A stretch of DNA of 64,000 nt from Erwinia sorbitola (GCF_009738185.1 NZ_CP046509.1:2173501-2237500), one strand, 5' to 3'; shown: positions 43,535 to 52,276, counted from the stretch's first letter. The notes: generated from the sequence alone by a model not told the origin. Translations and numbers: made by a program.

Positions 43535-44475
43535 ACAGGGGAGTGTTGCGCTGGCTGATGTCCGCAGCGTTAGGGGTAACGATGACGACGCAGGCCGCTG
43601 AGAGCATCACCTTACGTATTGGCTTTTTACGTGCTCCAACCGATCTGGCGCTGGCGAAAGAGAACGGCAGCCTGGAAAAGGTGCTGGCTGCACATAATGT
43701 GAAACTGGAGTGGGCGGGGCCGTTCTCTTCGGCAGCACCGGCTTATGAGGCGATGAATGCTAACGCTATCGATATGACGACCGGCAGCTCCACGGCGTTT
43801 GTCACCGCCATTGCTGCCGGGCTGCCGCTGGTGTTCTTTGGTTATCAGGCGATGCCAGCGGATGGTGAGGGCATCGTGGTACGCAACGATTCGGCGCTGA
43901 AAACGCTGGCGGATCTGCGTGGTAAAAAAGTGGCGGTTAATAAAGGCGGCACCGGAGAATATTTGCTGTCGCGCGCGCTACAGACTGCCGGAATCAAAGA
44001 GAGTGAGGTACAGAAAGAGTATCTGACGCCAACCGACAGCGGCAGTGCTTTTGTTGGCGGCCATGTGGATGCGTGGGCGGTGTGGGATCCGTTCCTGTCG
44101 CTGGCACGTCAAAGCTACGACGGTCGCCTGCTGACCAACGGTAAACAGTTAGGTTCGGAGAATGCCGTCGGTTACTTCGTTACCGGGGAGTTTAATCGCC
44201 AGCATCCGGAGGTGGTGAAAATTGTCTGGCAGGTGATGAAAGAGCAGAATGCCTGGGCCAAAGCGCACCCGCATGAAGCCGGGAAAATATGGGCGCAGCA
44301 GATGGGGCGTCTTGGTGAAGGCCTGTCCGAGCGGCTGGGCGATGTTAACTCCGTGCCTCTATCGTCAGTGGGCGCAGAGCAGCGCCAGCATATTCAGCAC
44401 GTTGCGGAGTGGTATCTGCAACAGGGGCTGATTAAGGCCATTCCCGATATTAACGGCCATAGCGTGGAACTCTGA
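43531..44475 (+). CDS. Periplasmic sulfonate-type binding protein, SsuA-like
   Basis: A 314-residue exported binding protein. The leader MNRGVLRWLMSAALGVTMTT ends at QAAE; the mature part has TLRIGFLRAPTDLALAKENG, NKGGTGEYLLSRAL and GGHVDAWAVWDPFLSLARQ. It overlaps the leaderless homologue by 4 bp (ATGA). No permease or ATPase gene follows, so it would have to share a transporter encoded elsewhere. A palindromic repeat follows the stop. Confidence 0.85.
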   Translation: MNRGVLRWLMSAALGVTMTTQAAESITLRIGFLRAPTDLALAKENGSLEKVLAAHNVKLEWAGPFSSAAPAYEAMNANAIDMTTGSSTAFVTAIAAGLPLVFFGYQAMPADGEGIVVRNDSALKTLADLRGKKVAVNKGGTGEYLLSRALQTAGIKESEVQKEYLTPTDSGSAFVGGHVDAWAVWDPFLSLARQSYDGRLLTNGKQLGSENAVGYFVTGEFNRQHPEVVKIVWQVMKEQNAWAKAHPHEAGKIWAQQMGRLGEGLSERLGDVNSVPLSSVGAEQRQHIQHVAEWYLQQGLIKAIPDINGHSVEL

Positions 44476-44497
44476 ACCCCTGATCCGCGTTCATTTT

Positions 44498-44528
44498 CCG
44501 TAGGGGCGAGGCATACCTCGCCCACGGG
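44498..44528. repeat. Single GGGCGAGG-type palindrome
   Basis: GGGCGAGGCATACCTCGCCC flanked by CCGT and ACGG arms forms a near-perfect hairpin. It is the third site of the family seen at 12590-12731 and 22649-22676 and again lies between convergent genes (SsuA-like and lysR). Confidence 0.7.
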
Positions 44529-44542
44529 CCGGACACCTGAAA

Positions 44543-45442
44543 TCACACATTGCGTGGAAATCTCAACGCATCAATCATGTGCGAAAATGCCGCAGTATGC
44601 TGCTTACGGCTGGGATAATAGAGATAATAACCGGTAAACGGCTCGCTCCAGTCGAGCAGAACGCGCTCCAGTTCTCCTCTGGCAAGCTGTTCCGTTACCG
44701 TATCTTCCGGCACACAGGCGATCCCGAGGCCAGACAGTGCGGCCTCAATGCGCGGCTCCAGATTATTGGCAATCAGCTGGCCCTCAACGCGCACACGCAG
44801 TTCGCGCTGACCCTGCTTAAACTCCCAGGCATACAATCCCCCCATGGTGGGCAGGCGCATATTAATACAGTTGTGCTGCTGTAACTCCTGCGGAGTTTGC
44901 GGACGGCCGTGGCGGTCAAAATAGTCCGGGGAAGCCACCACCGCCATGCTCCAGTCCGGGCCGATACGCACCGCAATCATATCTTTTGCTACCTGCTCAC
45001 CTAACCGCACGCCGGCATCGTAGCGGCCGCTGACAATATCGGTCAGCGTATTGTCGACGGTGATTTCTACGTTTACGTCAGGGTATTGTTGCAGAAAAGG
45101 TTTCAGAGCGGGCCAGATGGTGGATTTTACCGCGTGTTCTCCCGCCGTCAGACGAATATTACCCGCTGGTTTATCACGCATTTCAGTAATGGCGATCAGC
45201 TCGGATTCAATCTCCGTGAGACGCGGGCCGATAGTATTAATTAACCGTTCGCCCGCTTCAGTGGGGGCGACACTGCGCGTGGTGCGCGTCAGCAAACGCA
45301 GATCCAGCCGCTCTTCCAGGGCGCGGATCGAGTGACTGAGCGCCGACTGTGATACCCCGAGTTTTGCTGCCGCCCTGGTGAAACTGCGCTCACGCGCTAC
45401 CACCATCAGGGAAATAAGATCGTTGAAATTATCTTTTAACAC
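44543..45442 (-). CDS. LysR-family transcriptional regulator
   Basis: A 299-residue LysR regulator with the N-terminal helix-turn-helix SFTRAAAKLGVSQSALSHSI and an effector domain containing VRLGEQVAKDMIAVRIGP and the GLGIACVPEDTV segment. It is most like the large DhcR/YafC-type group that often sits beside small cupins and oxidoreductases. The cupin gene lies 146 bp upstream on the same strand; the organosulfur operon ends convergently 67 bp downstream. Its targets are not evident. Confidence 0.85.
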   Translation of the reverse strand: MLKDNFNDLISLMVVARERSFTRAAAKLGVSQSALSHSIRALEERLDLRLLTRTTRSVAPTEAGERLINTIGPRLTEIESELIAITEMRDKPAGNIRLTAGEHAVKSTIWPALKPFLQQYPDVNVEITVDNTLTDIVSGRYDAGVRLGEQVAKDMIAVRIGPDWSMAVVASPDYFDRHGRPQTPQELQQHNCINMRLPTMGGLYAWEFKQGQRELRVRVEGQLIANNLEPRIEAALSGLGIACVPEDTVTEQLARGELERVLLDWSEPFTGYYLYYPSRKQHTAAFSHMIDALRFPRNV

Positions 45443-45588
45443 ATGAAACCTCGTCGTACCTGAGCGGTGATTAGAGGCAGTGTATCGCTTAACTACTCTT
45501 ATACTTAGGCGAAAAACTCATAGATGTGCTCAGGTGAGAGGGAAGCAGGGGCGGATCACGCCCCCATTCTTAGAGGTTATCGTTCAGG

Positions 45589-45987
45589 CTATCGTTGATA
45601 CTGTTCGTCGCTGACATGTTCCAGCCAGTCCACTACTTTACCTTCCAGCGCTTCTGCAATCGCAATATGCGTCATCGCCGAATCAGCTGCGGCACCGTGC
45701 CAGTGTTTTACCTCAGGGCGGATCCAGACGATATCGCCGGTAGCAATAGCCTGCGCTTCCTGGCCCCACTCCTGTACCCAGCCCTGGCCTGCGGTAACAA
45801 TCAGCGTCTGCCCGAGTGGATGAGTGTGCCAGGCAGTACGTGCTCCGGCTGAAAATGAGACGGTGGCACCCCCAACGCGAGCCGGTTCAGTGGTGCTGAA
45901 AGGGGCATTGATCTCAACCGTGCCGGTAAAGTAGTCCGCCGGACCCGCTGACGCAGGTTTGCTACCCTGTTTAATAATCTCGATCAT
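45589..45987 (-). CDS. Cupin resembling Mn-dependent hydroxynitrile lyase
   Basis: A 132-residue single-domain cupin. From memory it is strikingly similar along its whole length to the Granulicella tundricola cupin hydroxynitrile lyase: TAWHTHPLGQTLIVTAG with the His-x-His-x3-Gln ligands, VKHWHGAA with the third histidine, and the end VDWLEHVSDEQYQR. Members bind Mn or Fe and cleave or form cyanohydrins in vitro; the cellular role is unknown. The ATG at 45987 is used (AGGGA upstream), though a GTG directly precedes it. A GGGGCG/CGCCCC hairpin at 45548-45564 lies just downstream. Confidence 0.75.
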   Translation of the reverse strand: MIEIIKQGSKPASAGPADYFTGTVEINAPFSTTEPARVGGATVSFSAGARTAWHTHPLGQTLIVTAGQGWVQEWGQEAQAIATGDIVWIRPEVKHWHGAAADSAMTHIAIAEALEGKVVDWLEHVSDEQYQR

Positions 45988-46337
45988 CACTATGTCCCTC
46001 TGCGTTTTCGCGTAAATGTAGCTTTATCATAGGTGATTACCCGCGGGGGATTGAGTACAGAGGAGATATAGATGCCATGAGCTGAATTCATCAATCAACG
46101 ATATTTCCCGGCGCTATTGGAATATTTCGGCACTAATCAGCCCTGTGGCAGCCTGTTTTTGAGACTGCAAGGTGTGATCTGAATCACACTTAAGCCAAAA
46201 ATAGCGCCACTTATCAAGCCGGTGAGCGATTCACACCGATATGTTTTCTTCTTAATCATCAATCCACTAAGCCAGCTATTTCCTAAGTCCTTTACCCGCG
46301 TAAGGATTTCGTAAGTAAAAATGTCTAATTGTTCCTA
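45988..46337. other. cupin-siderophore receptor divergent region
   Basis: About 350 bp without a gene, holding the cupin promoter on one side and leading to the Fur-controlled promoter of the receptor on the other. A CRP-type palindrome (listed separately) lies in its middle. I see nothing else definite. Confidence 0.4.
46173..46188. promoter_or_regulatory. CRP site
   Basis: TGTGATCTGAATCACA contains both perfect half-sites TGTGA and TCACA with a 6-bp spacer. It is 186 bp upstream of the cupin gene and 271 bp upstream of the siderophore receptor gene; either could be the target. Confidence 0.7.
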
Positions 46338-46370
46338 TTGTTACTGCAAATGATAACGATAATAATCTCA
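46338..46370 (+). promoter_or_regulatory. Promoter and Fur box of the siderophore uptake operon
   Basis: TTGTTA (46338-46343) and TAATAA (46360-46365) are 16 bp apart. AAATGATAACGATAATAAT over this region matches the Fur consensus in its repeated GATAAT units. The receptor gene follows at 46459 with AAAAGGATCGTGAG upstream. Confidence 0.7.
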
Positions 46371-46458
46371 TTCGCATTTAGATAAGCTCCGAAAGGCGCA
46401 TTTAACCCGCCAGATTGTGGGTTTTTCCTCAGGTAACTCCAGGTAAAAGGATCGTGAG

Positions 46459-48555
46459 ATGAAAATCAGGGCGCTATGTTCGCTGATGCCGCTGTTAATG
46501 GCAGGCCCACTGTATGCTGAAGAGGCGACTGAAAGCGGCGATGATATGGTTGTCAGCGCCAGCCGTACCGCCAGCGAGAAAAAAGACTCACCGCAGGTCG
46601 TCACCATCATTACCAAACAGCAGATCGAGCAGCAGCGACAGATCACCTCTGATACCTCGCAAATTCTCAGTAACCTGCTGCCTTCATTCTCTCCCAGCCG
46701 CCAGAAAATGAGCGGCAGTGGGGAAACGCTGCGCGGACGCACGCCACTGGTGATGATTGATGGTATTCCCCAGTCGAACCCGTTACGTCCCACCGGGCGG
46801 GAAATGCACACCATTGATGCCTCAATGATTGAGCGTATTGAGGTGATCCACGGTGCCAATGCCAGCAACGGTATTGGCGCTGCGGGAGGGGTGATTAACC
46901 TGATCACCAAACGACCGGAACCTGGCGCTTTTAATCAGCATTTTGGCGTGGAAGCCTCGTCTCCGACCTCGCAGCTCAAAGGCGAGACTATGGGGTATAA
47001 GACCACCTATGGTGTTGATGGCCGCGAAGAGTATCTCGACTATCTGTTCTCAGTCAGCTACGAAGATCAGGGACTTTATCTTGACGGTAACCATCGCCCG
47101 GTCGGGGTGGATAACACTCAGGGCGATCTGATGAACTCCCGGGCTTATGACCTGCTGGGTAAAGTCGGCTACTGGCTGGACGACGATCAGCGCATTCAGC
47201 TGAGTGCCAGTTATTACCAGCTTAAGGGGAAGAATGACTATCTCAGCGTTACCGGCGATCGTGAACGGGGTATCCCAACGACCTCGATTAAAGGGACGCC
47301 TGAAGGTGAAGCACCGCATAACAACGTCTGGAACACAGCAGTTACCTACGATAATTACAATCTGGCTGGCATGAAGCTGTCGGCACTGGCCTATTATCAG
47401 CACTATGAAGCGCTGTTCGGCTCTGCACTGTCTGGTTCGTTCCAGGATGCGAACATAGCACCGGTCGGCACGCTGTATGACCAGTCACGCGCCGTCACCA
47501 CAAAATACGGCAGCAAGATGGCGCTCACCAAAGACGATCTCTGGGACGATTACCTGAAAGTCACTCTGGGTTTCGATACTCTGTTCGACCAGTCGAAACA
47601 GGATCTGTGGGGTACGAAACGCACCTATGTTCCGGAAATTAAATACACCGATCTTTCACCGTTTTTACAGCTGGAAGTCGCGCCCGTCGAGTCCGTCAAA
47701 CTCTCAGGCGGCGTGCGCTATGAGTATGCACGTCTGGATATCGACAGCTACCAGACGATTGCCAGCGCCAACAGTGTCACCGTTGAAGGGGGCAAGCCGA
47801 GCTTCGATAAAACGTTGTATAACGTTGGCGCCGTGTGGACACCGGTTGAGCCACTCAGCCTTTTTGCCAACTACTCTGAGGGCTTCGCCATGCCGGATGT
47901 TGGCCGCGTGCTGCGCGGTATCAACCAGCCTGGGATGAGTGCCGGAACCTTCCTGAATCTGCAACCGATCGTGACGAAAAATACCGAACTGGGCTTTCGC
48001 GTCGAACAGCAGCCGTTTGATTTTGAACTGAGCTACTACCAGTCGAGATCGAAACTTGGCAGCCGCGTTGATCGCGTAGGAGATGTGTACGTCACCCGCC
48101 GTGAGAAAACAGAAATCGATGGCTTTGAGAGCACGCTGGGCTATGCCGTCAATGACGATCATCGCCTGAAGTTAAGCTACTCACATATGCGCGGCCGCTA
48201 TGATAGTGATGAAAACGGCAGTCTTGATGCCAAACTCGACGGACTGAACGTCTCCCCTGATCGCATTATCGCCAGCTGGTCGGCAAACTGGACACCGCAA
48301 TGGAGTTCGTTTATTCAGGCCAACTGGGCGTTAAGCCGTGAGTTCGACGAAGAGGATAAAGACTTTACGGGTTATGCGCTGGTCGATGCAGCAGTCGGTT
48401 ACAAACTGCCGCGCGGGCGTCTGAATCTGGCGGTATCCAATCTGTTTGATAAACAGTACATCACTTATTATTCACAGAGCGCGCTGGTGGAGCCGGATCG
48501 TTATTTCTCCGGTCGCGGTCGTACGGTGACGCTGGGATATAACGTTGATTTCTGA
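46459..48555 (+). CDS. TonB-dependent siderophore receptor
   Basis: A 698-residue outer-membrane receptor: leader MKIRALCSLMPLLMAGPLYA, TonB box DDMVVSAS, plug with TPLVMIDGIPQSNPLRPTGR and IERIEVIHGANASNGIGAAG, and a C-terminal barrel strand ending in NVDF. The plug resembles that of hydroxamate/carboxylate siderophore receptors of the IutA group. It heads a Fur-controlled operon with a complete FecBCDE-type ABC transporter, as in the Dickeya achromobactin uptake locus (Acr-CbrABCD). The ligand is likely a citrate- or carboxylate-type siderophore, but this is inference. No siderophore synthesis genes are present. Confidence 0.88.
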   Translation: MKIRALCSLMPLLMAGPLYAEEATESGDDMVVSASRTASEKKDSPQVVTIITKQQIEQQRQITSDTSQILSNLLPSFSPSRQKMSGSGETLRGRTPLVMIDGIPQSNPLRPTGREMHTIDASMIERIEVIHGANASNGIGAAGGVINLITKRPEPGAFNQHFGVEASSPTSQLKGETMGYKTTYGVDGREEYLDYLFSVSYEDQGLYLDGNHRPVGVDNTQGDLMNSRAYDLLGKVGYWLDDDQRIQLSASYYQLKGKNDYLSVTGDRERGIPTTSIKGTPEGEAPHNNVWNTAVTYDNYNLAGMKLSALAYYQHYEALFGSALSGSFQDANIAPVGTLYDQSRAVTTKYGSKMALTKDDLWDDYLKVTLGFDTLFDQSKQDLWGTKRTYVPEIKYTDLSPFLQLEVAPVESVKLSGGVRYEYARLDIDSYQTIASANSVTVEGGKPSFDKTLYNVGAVWTPVEPLSLFANYSEGFAMPDVGRVLRGINQPGMSAGTFLNLQPIVTKNTELGFRVEQQPFDFELSYYQSRSKLGSRVDRVGDVYVTRREKTEIDGFESTLGYAVNDDHRLKLSYSHMRGRYDSDENGSLDAKLDGLNVSPDRIIASWSANWTPQWSSFIQANWALSREFDEEDKDFTGYALVDAAVGYKLPRGRLNLAVSNLFDKQYITYYSQSALVEPDRYFSGRGRTVTLGYNVDF

Positions 48556-49462
48556 TGGCTTAAACGATGGTCGACGCAGAGTGCTGCGGTTTGGGCTGGG
48601 GATACTGGCGGCCTGTGTGCTGGCCCCGGCGAGGGCGCATGGCAGTAACTCCCTGCGGGTGGTCACCCTGTTTCAGGGGGCCACCGATGCTGCCGTGGCG
48701 CTGGGTGTTACCCCCTGCGGGATAGTCGATTCCTGGAGTGAAAAGCCCACCTATCGCTATCTGCGGAATGCGTTGCAGGGCGTGCCTCACGTGGGCCTGG
48801 AAACTCAGCCAAGTCTGGAAGATATCGTGCTGCTGCGCCCTGAGGTGATTATTGCCTCGCGCTTTCGCCATCAGGCGCTGGCGCCTCTGTTGCAACAGAT
48901 TGCTCCGCTGGTAATGCTGGAAAATGTCTACGAGTTCAAACAGACCGTGGCAGCAGTGGGCGCGGCGGTCAATCGCCAGCAGGGGGCGGCAGAACTGCTG
49001 CAACGCTGGCAGCAGCGTATTCGCTCTCTGCGGCACCGGCTGGAGCAGCATTTTGCAGTACGCTGGCCGCTGACGGTATCGGTACTGGATATCCGCGCTG
49101 ACCATCTGCGCAGCTATCTGCCGCAGAGCTTTCCCGGCATGATCCTCAGCGAACTGGGTTTCGCCTGGAATGAAGCGGCCAGGCAAAGCGCCGGAGTTTC
49201 AATCAAACTTAGTGGACGTGAGAGTCTGCCGGTAGTGAATGCCGAACTGTTTTTTGTCATGCTGCATGCGGAAAAAAGCGTGGTACGGGAAAACTATCGT
49301 AGCCTGGTGCATCATCCGCTCTGGCGACAGATGCAGGCACCCAGGCAGCATCAGGTATGGCAGGTGGATAGCGTGACCTGGGTACTGTCCGGCGGGATTA
49401 TCGCGGCCAGCGCCGTGCTGAATGACATTGAACGCCTGCTGCTGTCGGGCGAAAAACCATGA
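48545..49462 (+). CDS. Siderophore-binding periplasmic protein, FecB/CbrA-like
   Basis: A roughly 305-residue class III binding protein with a long central helix. Marks are PSLEDIVLLRPEVIIASRFRH, QQIAPLVMLENV and the late WQVDSVTWVLSGGIIAASAV. The N-terminus GRRRVLRFGLGILAACVLAPARA reads as a twin-arginine leader. The start is uncertain: TTG 48545 (GGGA upstream, overlapping the receptor stop by 11 bp) retains the arginines, a GTG at 48581 would remove most. It delivers the ferric siderophore to the two permeases. Confidence 0.82.
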   Translation: MISDGLNDGRRRVLRFGLGILAACVLAPARAHGSNSLRVVTLFQGATDAAVALGVTPCGIVDSWSEKPTYRYLRNALQGVPHVGLETQPSLEDIVLLRPEVIIASRFRHQALAPLLQQIAPLVMLENVYEFKQTVAAVGAAVNRQQGAAELLQRWQQRIRSLRHRLEQHFAVRWPLTVSVLDIRADHLRSYLPQSFPGMILSELGFAWNEAARQSAGVSIKLSGRESLPVVNAELFFVMLHAEKSVVRENYRSLVHHPLWRQMQAPRQHQVWQVDSVTWVLSGGIIAASAVLNDIERLLLSGEKP

Positions 49463-50448
49463 GTAGCCTGATAAAGCTCTGCCTGCTGGTGCTGCTTTTG
49501 CTGATGGCTTTTCTGCTTAGTCTGATGACGGGAGCCGGCTGGATTTCACTGCCGCAGGTGATGGCCGCGCTGACTCAATACGATGCGATAAACCTTCAGC
49601 ATATTCTGGTGAATACCTCCAGGCTGCCGCGCACCCTGATGGCGCTGTCAGTCGGAGCCAGTCTGGCGGTTGCCGGGGCGCTGATGCAGGCGCTGACACG
49701 TAATCCGCTGGCCTCACCCGGGCTGTTTGGTATTAACGCCGGGGCGACACTCTTCATTATCCTTTTCAGCTCAATTTTCTCTCTCGCTTCGCTAAACGCG
49801 CTGCTGTGGTGCGCCTTTGCCGGAGCAGCGCTGGCGGGAACGCTGGTCTGGGTGATAGGAACGGCGGGGCGCGGCGGCCTTAATCCGCTGCGCATGGTGC
49901 TGGCGGGAGCATCCATCACCGCTCTGTTTACTGCTTTCAGTCAGGCGATGCTGGTGATTGATCAGCAGGGACTGGATACGCTGCTGTTCTGGCTGGCCGG
50001 GTCGCTCAGTGAGCGTGAGCTCTCAGCGGCATGGCCGATTCTGTTATTGAGTACGCTGGGGCTTGGCGCAGCCATTCTGTGTGCCGGGCAGCTTAACGTG
50101 CTCAATGCCGGAGAAGATATAGCCACGGCACTGGGGCAGCGCGGCGGGCGCATTCGTCTGCTGCTGGCCGGACTCATCGTTCTGCTGGCAGGGAGTGCGG
50201 TCGCGCTGGCCGGAAGCATTGGCTTTATTGGCCTGGTGGTGCCGCATATGGTGCGTCGGGCGATCTCAGTGGATCATCGCTGGATGCTGCCGGACTGTGC
50301 GCTGGCCGGAGCACTGCTGTTACTGCTGGCGGATATTCTGGCGCGTGTGGTGATCCTGCCGCAGGAAGTGCCGGCAGGCGTGATGACCGCGCTGTTCGGA
50401 GCCCCTTTCTTTATCTGGCTGGTACGCAGCGGAGGGCGCTATGGATAA
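49459..50448 (+). CDS. Iron-siderophore ABC permease, FecC/CbrB-like
   Basis: A 329-residue FecCD-family permease with about nine hydrophobic segments. Family motifs are LPRTLMALSVGASLAVAGAL, TRNPLASPGLFGINAGAT and SIGFIGLVVPHMVRR, the last being the coupling segment to the ATPase. It overlaps the binding-protein gene by 4 bp and the second permease gene by 8 bp. Confidence 0.9.
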   Translation: MSSLIKLCLLVLLLLMAFLLSLMTGAGWISLPQVMAALTQYDAINLQHILVNTSRLPRTLMALSVGASLAVAGALMQALTRNPLASPGLFGINAGATLFIILFSSIFSLASLNALLWCAFAGAALAGTLVWVIGTAGRGGLNPLRMVLAGASITALFTAFSQAMLVIDQQGLDTLLFWLAGSLSERELSAAWPILLLSTLGLGAAILCAGQLNVLNAGEDIATALGQRGGRIRLLLAGLIVLLAGSAVALAGSIGFIGLVVPHMVRRAISVDHRWMLPDCALAGALLLLLADILARVVILPQEVPAGVMTALFGAPFFIWLVRSGGRYG

Positions 50449-51472
50449 AATTATCGTATTACGCTGGGGGCCATTTTCACGCCAGCTTAATCTGACTACG
50501 CTACAACGTCTGCTGCTGGCGGCAGGGGCGCTGCTGATAGTAATACTGCTGTCGCTGACGCAGGGAAAAGTGACACTGTCACCCCTTGCCGTGCTACGCC
50601 TGCTGGGCAGTGACGACCCCGGCGGACTGGCATTTATCGTGCAGCAGCTGCGTCTGCCGCGCATTGTACTGGCGGGCCTGGTTGGGGCCGCGCTGGCAGT
50701 TTCCGGACTGATTTTGCAAAACATTATTCGCAATCCACTGGCCTCTCCCGATCTGCTGGGTATCACCAGCGGTGCCGGAACCGCAGCGGTACTGTACCTG
50801 GCGTTTTTCAGCCTGACCCTGGGCGACAGTATGCTGCCGCCGGCGGTGATTGCTGGTGCCGGGCTGGCTACCGGCAGCGTCTGGCTGCTGGCCTGGAAGC
50901 AGGGGGCAACGCCGCTGCGGCTGGTGCTGATTGGCGTCGGAGTTTCGGCGCTGCTTGGTGCGGTGACCACGCTGGTTCTGGTATTCAGCCCGCTGACTAC
51001 CACGCTATCGGCCTATGTCTGGCTGACCGGCAGCGTCTATGGCGCTACCTGGTCACAGGCGCTTGCTCTGGCGCAGTGGCTGCTGGCGATCCTGCCGTTG
51101 CTGATCTGGCTGGCCCGTCAGGTGATGGTACAACAGCTGGATGAGAGCCTGGCGGGCGGTATTGGCGTGCGTATTCAGTGGCAGCGTGGCGGGCTGCTGC
51201 TGGTCAGCGTCGCCCTTGCCGGCGTGGCCATTGCCTGGGGCGGGGCGATGGCGTTTGTCGGTCTGATTGCGCCCCATATTGGCAAACGGCTGGTTGCCGC
51301 CGGGTTTGCCGGGCAGGCGACAATGAGCGCGATAGCCGGAGCAATAGTGCTGATACTTGCCGATCTGATCGGCCGGGTGCTGTTTCTGCCTGCCGATTTG
51401 CCAGCCGGGATTTTTGTCGCCGTGCTCGGCACGCCATTCTTCTTATATCTGTTGCTAAAACAACGTCATTAA
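50441..51472 (+). CDS. Iron-siderophore ABC permease, FecD/CbrC-like
   Basis: A 343-residue second permease of the FecCD family, with LRLPRIVLAGLVGAALAVSG, IRNPLASPDLLGITSGAGTA and AMAFVGLIAPHIGKRL. It pairs with the previous product to form the membrane channel. It starts inside the end of the upstream gene. Confidence 0.9.
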   Translation: MDKIIVLRWGPFSRQLNLTTLQRLLLAAGALLIVILLSLTQGKVTLSPLAVLRLLGSDDPGGLAFIVQQLRLPRIVLAGLVGAALAVSGLILQNIIRNPLASPDLLGITSGAGTAAVLYLAFFSLTLGDSMLPPAVIAGAGLATGSVWLLAWKQGATPLRLVLIGVGVSALLGAVTTLVLVFSPLTTTLSAYVWLTGSVYGATWSQALALAQWLLAILPLLIWLARQVMVQQLDESLAGGIGVRIQWQRGGLLLVSVALAGVAIAWGGAMAFVGLIAPHIGKRLVAAGFAGQATMSAIAGAIVLILADLIGRVLFLPADLPAGIFVAVLGTPFFLYLLLKQRH

Positions 51473-51484
51473 GGAAGCTGAGTT

Positions 51485-52276
51485 ATGACGGCCATCGCCG
51501 CCCGTGATCTGACCCTGAGTTACCAACATCAGACCATTATTGATGGCCTGAATATCAGCCTGCCGCAGGGAAAAATAACGGTGCTGATTGGCAGTAACGG
51601 CAGCGGTAAAAGTACCCTGCTGCGATCGTTCGCCCGCCTGCTGAAGCCGCAGCAGGGCGAGGTGATGGTCAATGGTGAAAATATTCAGCAAAAATCCACC
51701 GTTTCTGTGGCGCGTGAGCTGGCAATTCTGCCGCAAAATCCGCTGGCTCCGGAAGGGATTAACGTGCGCCAGCTGGTAAGCCTTGGGCGCTATCCGTGGC
51801 AAAACTGGTTGCAGCAGTGGTCGGCGCAGGATGAAGTGCAGGTCAATGCTGCGATGGAGCAGACGGGTGTTGCCGCACTGGCAAACCGTCCGGTGGAGGC
51901 ATTATCCGGCGGTCAGCGCCAGCGGGTATGGATCGCCATGACGCTGGCACAGGACACCGGCATCCTGCTGCTGGATGAGCCGACAACATTTCTTGATTTA
52001 TCCCACCAGATTGAGGTGCTGGATCTGCTGCGCGACCTCAATCGCCAGCAGAGCAAAACCATCATTATGGTGCTGCACGATCTTAATCTGGCATGCCGCT
52101 ATGCAGATCACCTGGTGGCAGTGCATCAGCGTGGAGTGGTGGCAGAAGGTGCGCCGGATAAGATCCTGTCTGAGACGCTGGTGAAGACGGTGTTTGACCT
52201 CAACTGCCGCATTATTGACGATCCCTGCTACGGTACGCCTTTGGTTATACCACTAAGCAAACAGCACGGTCGTTGA
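51485..52276 (+). CDS. Iron-siderophore ABC ATPase, FecE/CbrD-like
   Basis: A 263-residue ATPase with Walker A IGSNGSGKSTLL, signature ALSGGQRQRVWIAMTLAQ, Walker B ILLLDEPTTFLD and switch MVLHDLNLACRYADH, all typical of FepC/FecE-type ATPases. GGAAGCTGAGTT precedes the ATG, 12 bp after the second permease. It completes the operon. Confidence 0.92.
   Translation: MTAIAARDLTLSYQHQTIIDGLNISLPQGKITVLIGSNGSGKSTLLRSFARLLKPQQGEVMVNGENIQQKSTVSVARELAILPQNPLAPEGINVRQLVSLGRYPWQNWLQQWSAQDEVQVNAAMEQTGVAALANRPVEALSGGQRQRVWIAMTLAQDTGILLLDEPTTFLDLSHQIEVLDLLRDLNRQQSKTIIMVLHDLNLACRYADHLVAVHQRGVVAEGAPDKILSETLVKTVFDLNCRIIDDPCYGTPLVIPLSKQHGR

Noticed and set aside
46368..46910. 180-residue reverse open frame across the Fur-box region and receptor start
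   Set aside because: It overlaps the promoter, Fur box and the start of the TonB receptor gene and looks non-coding in composition.
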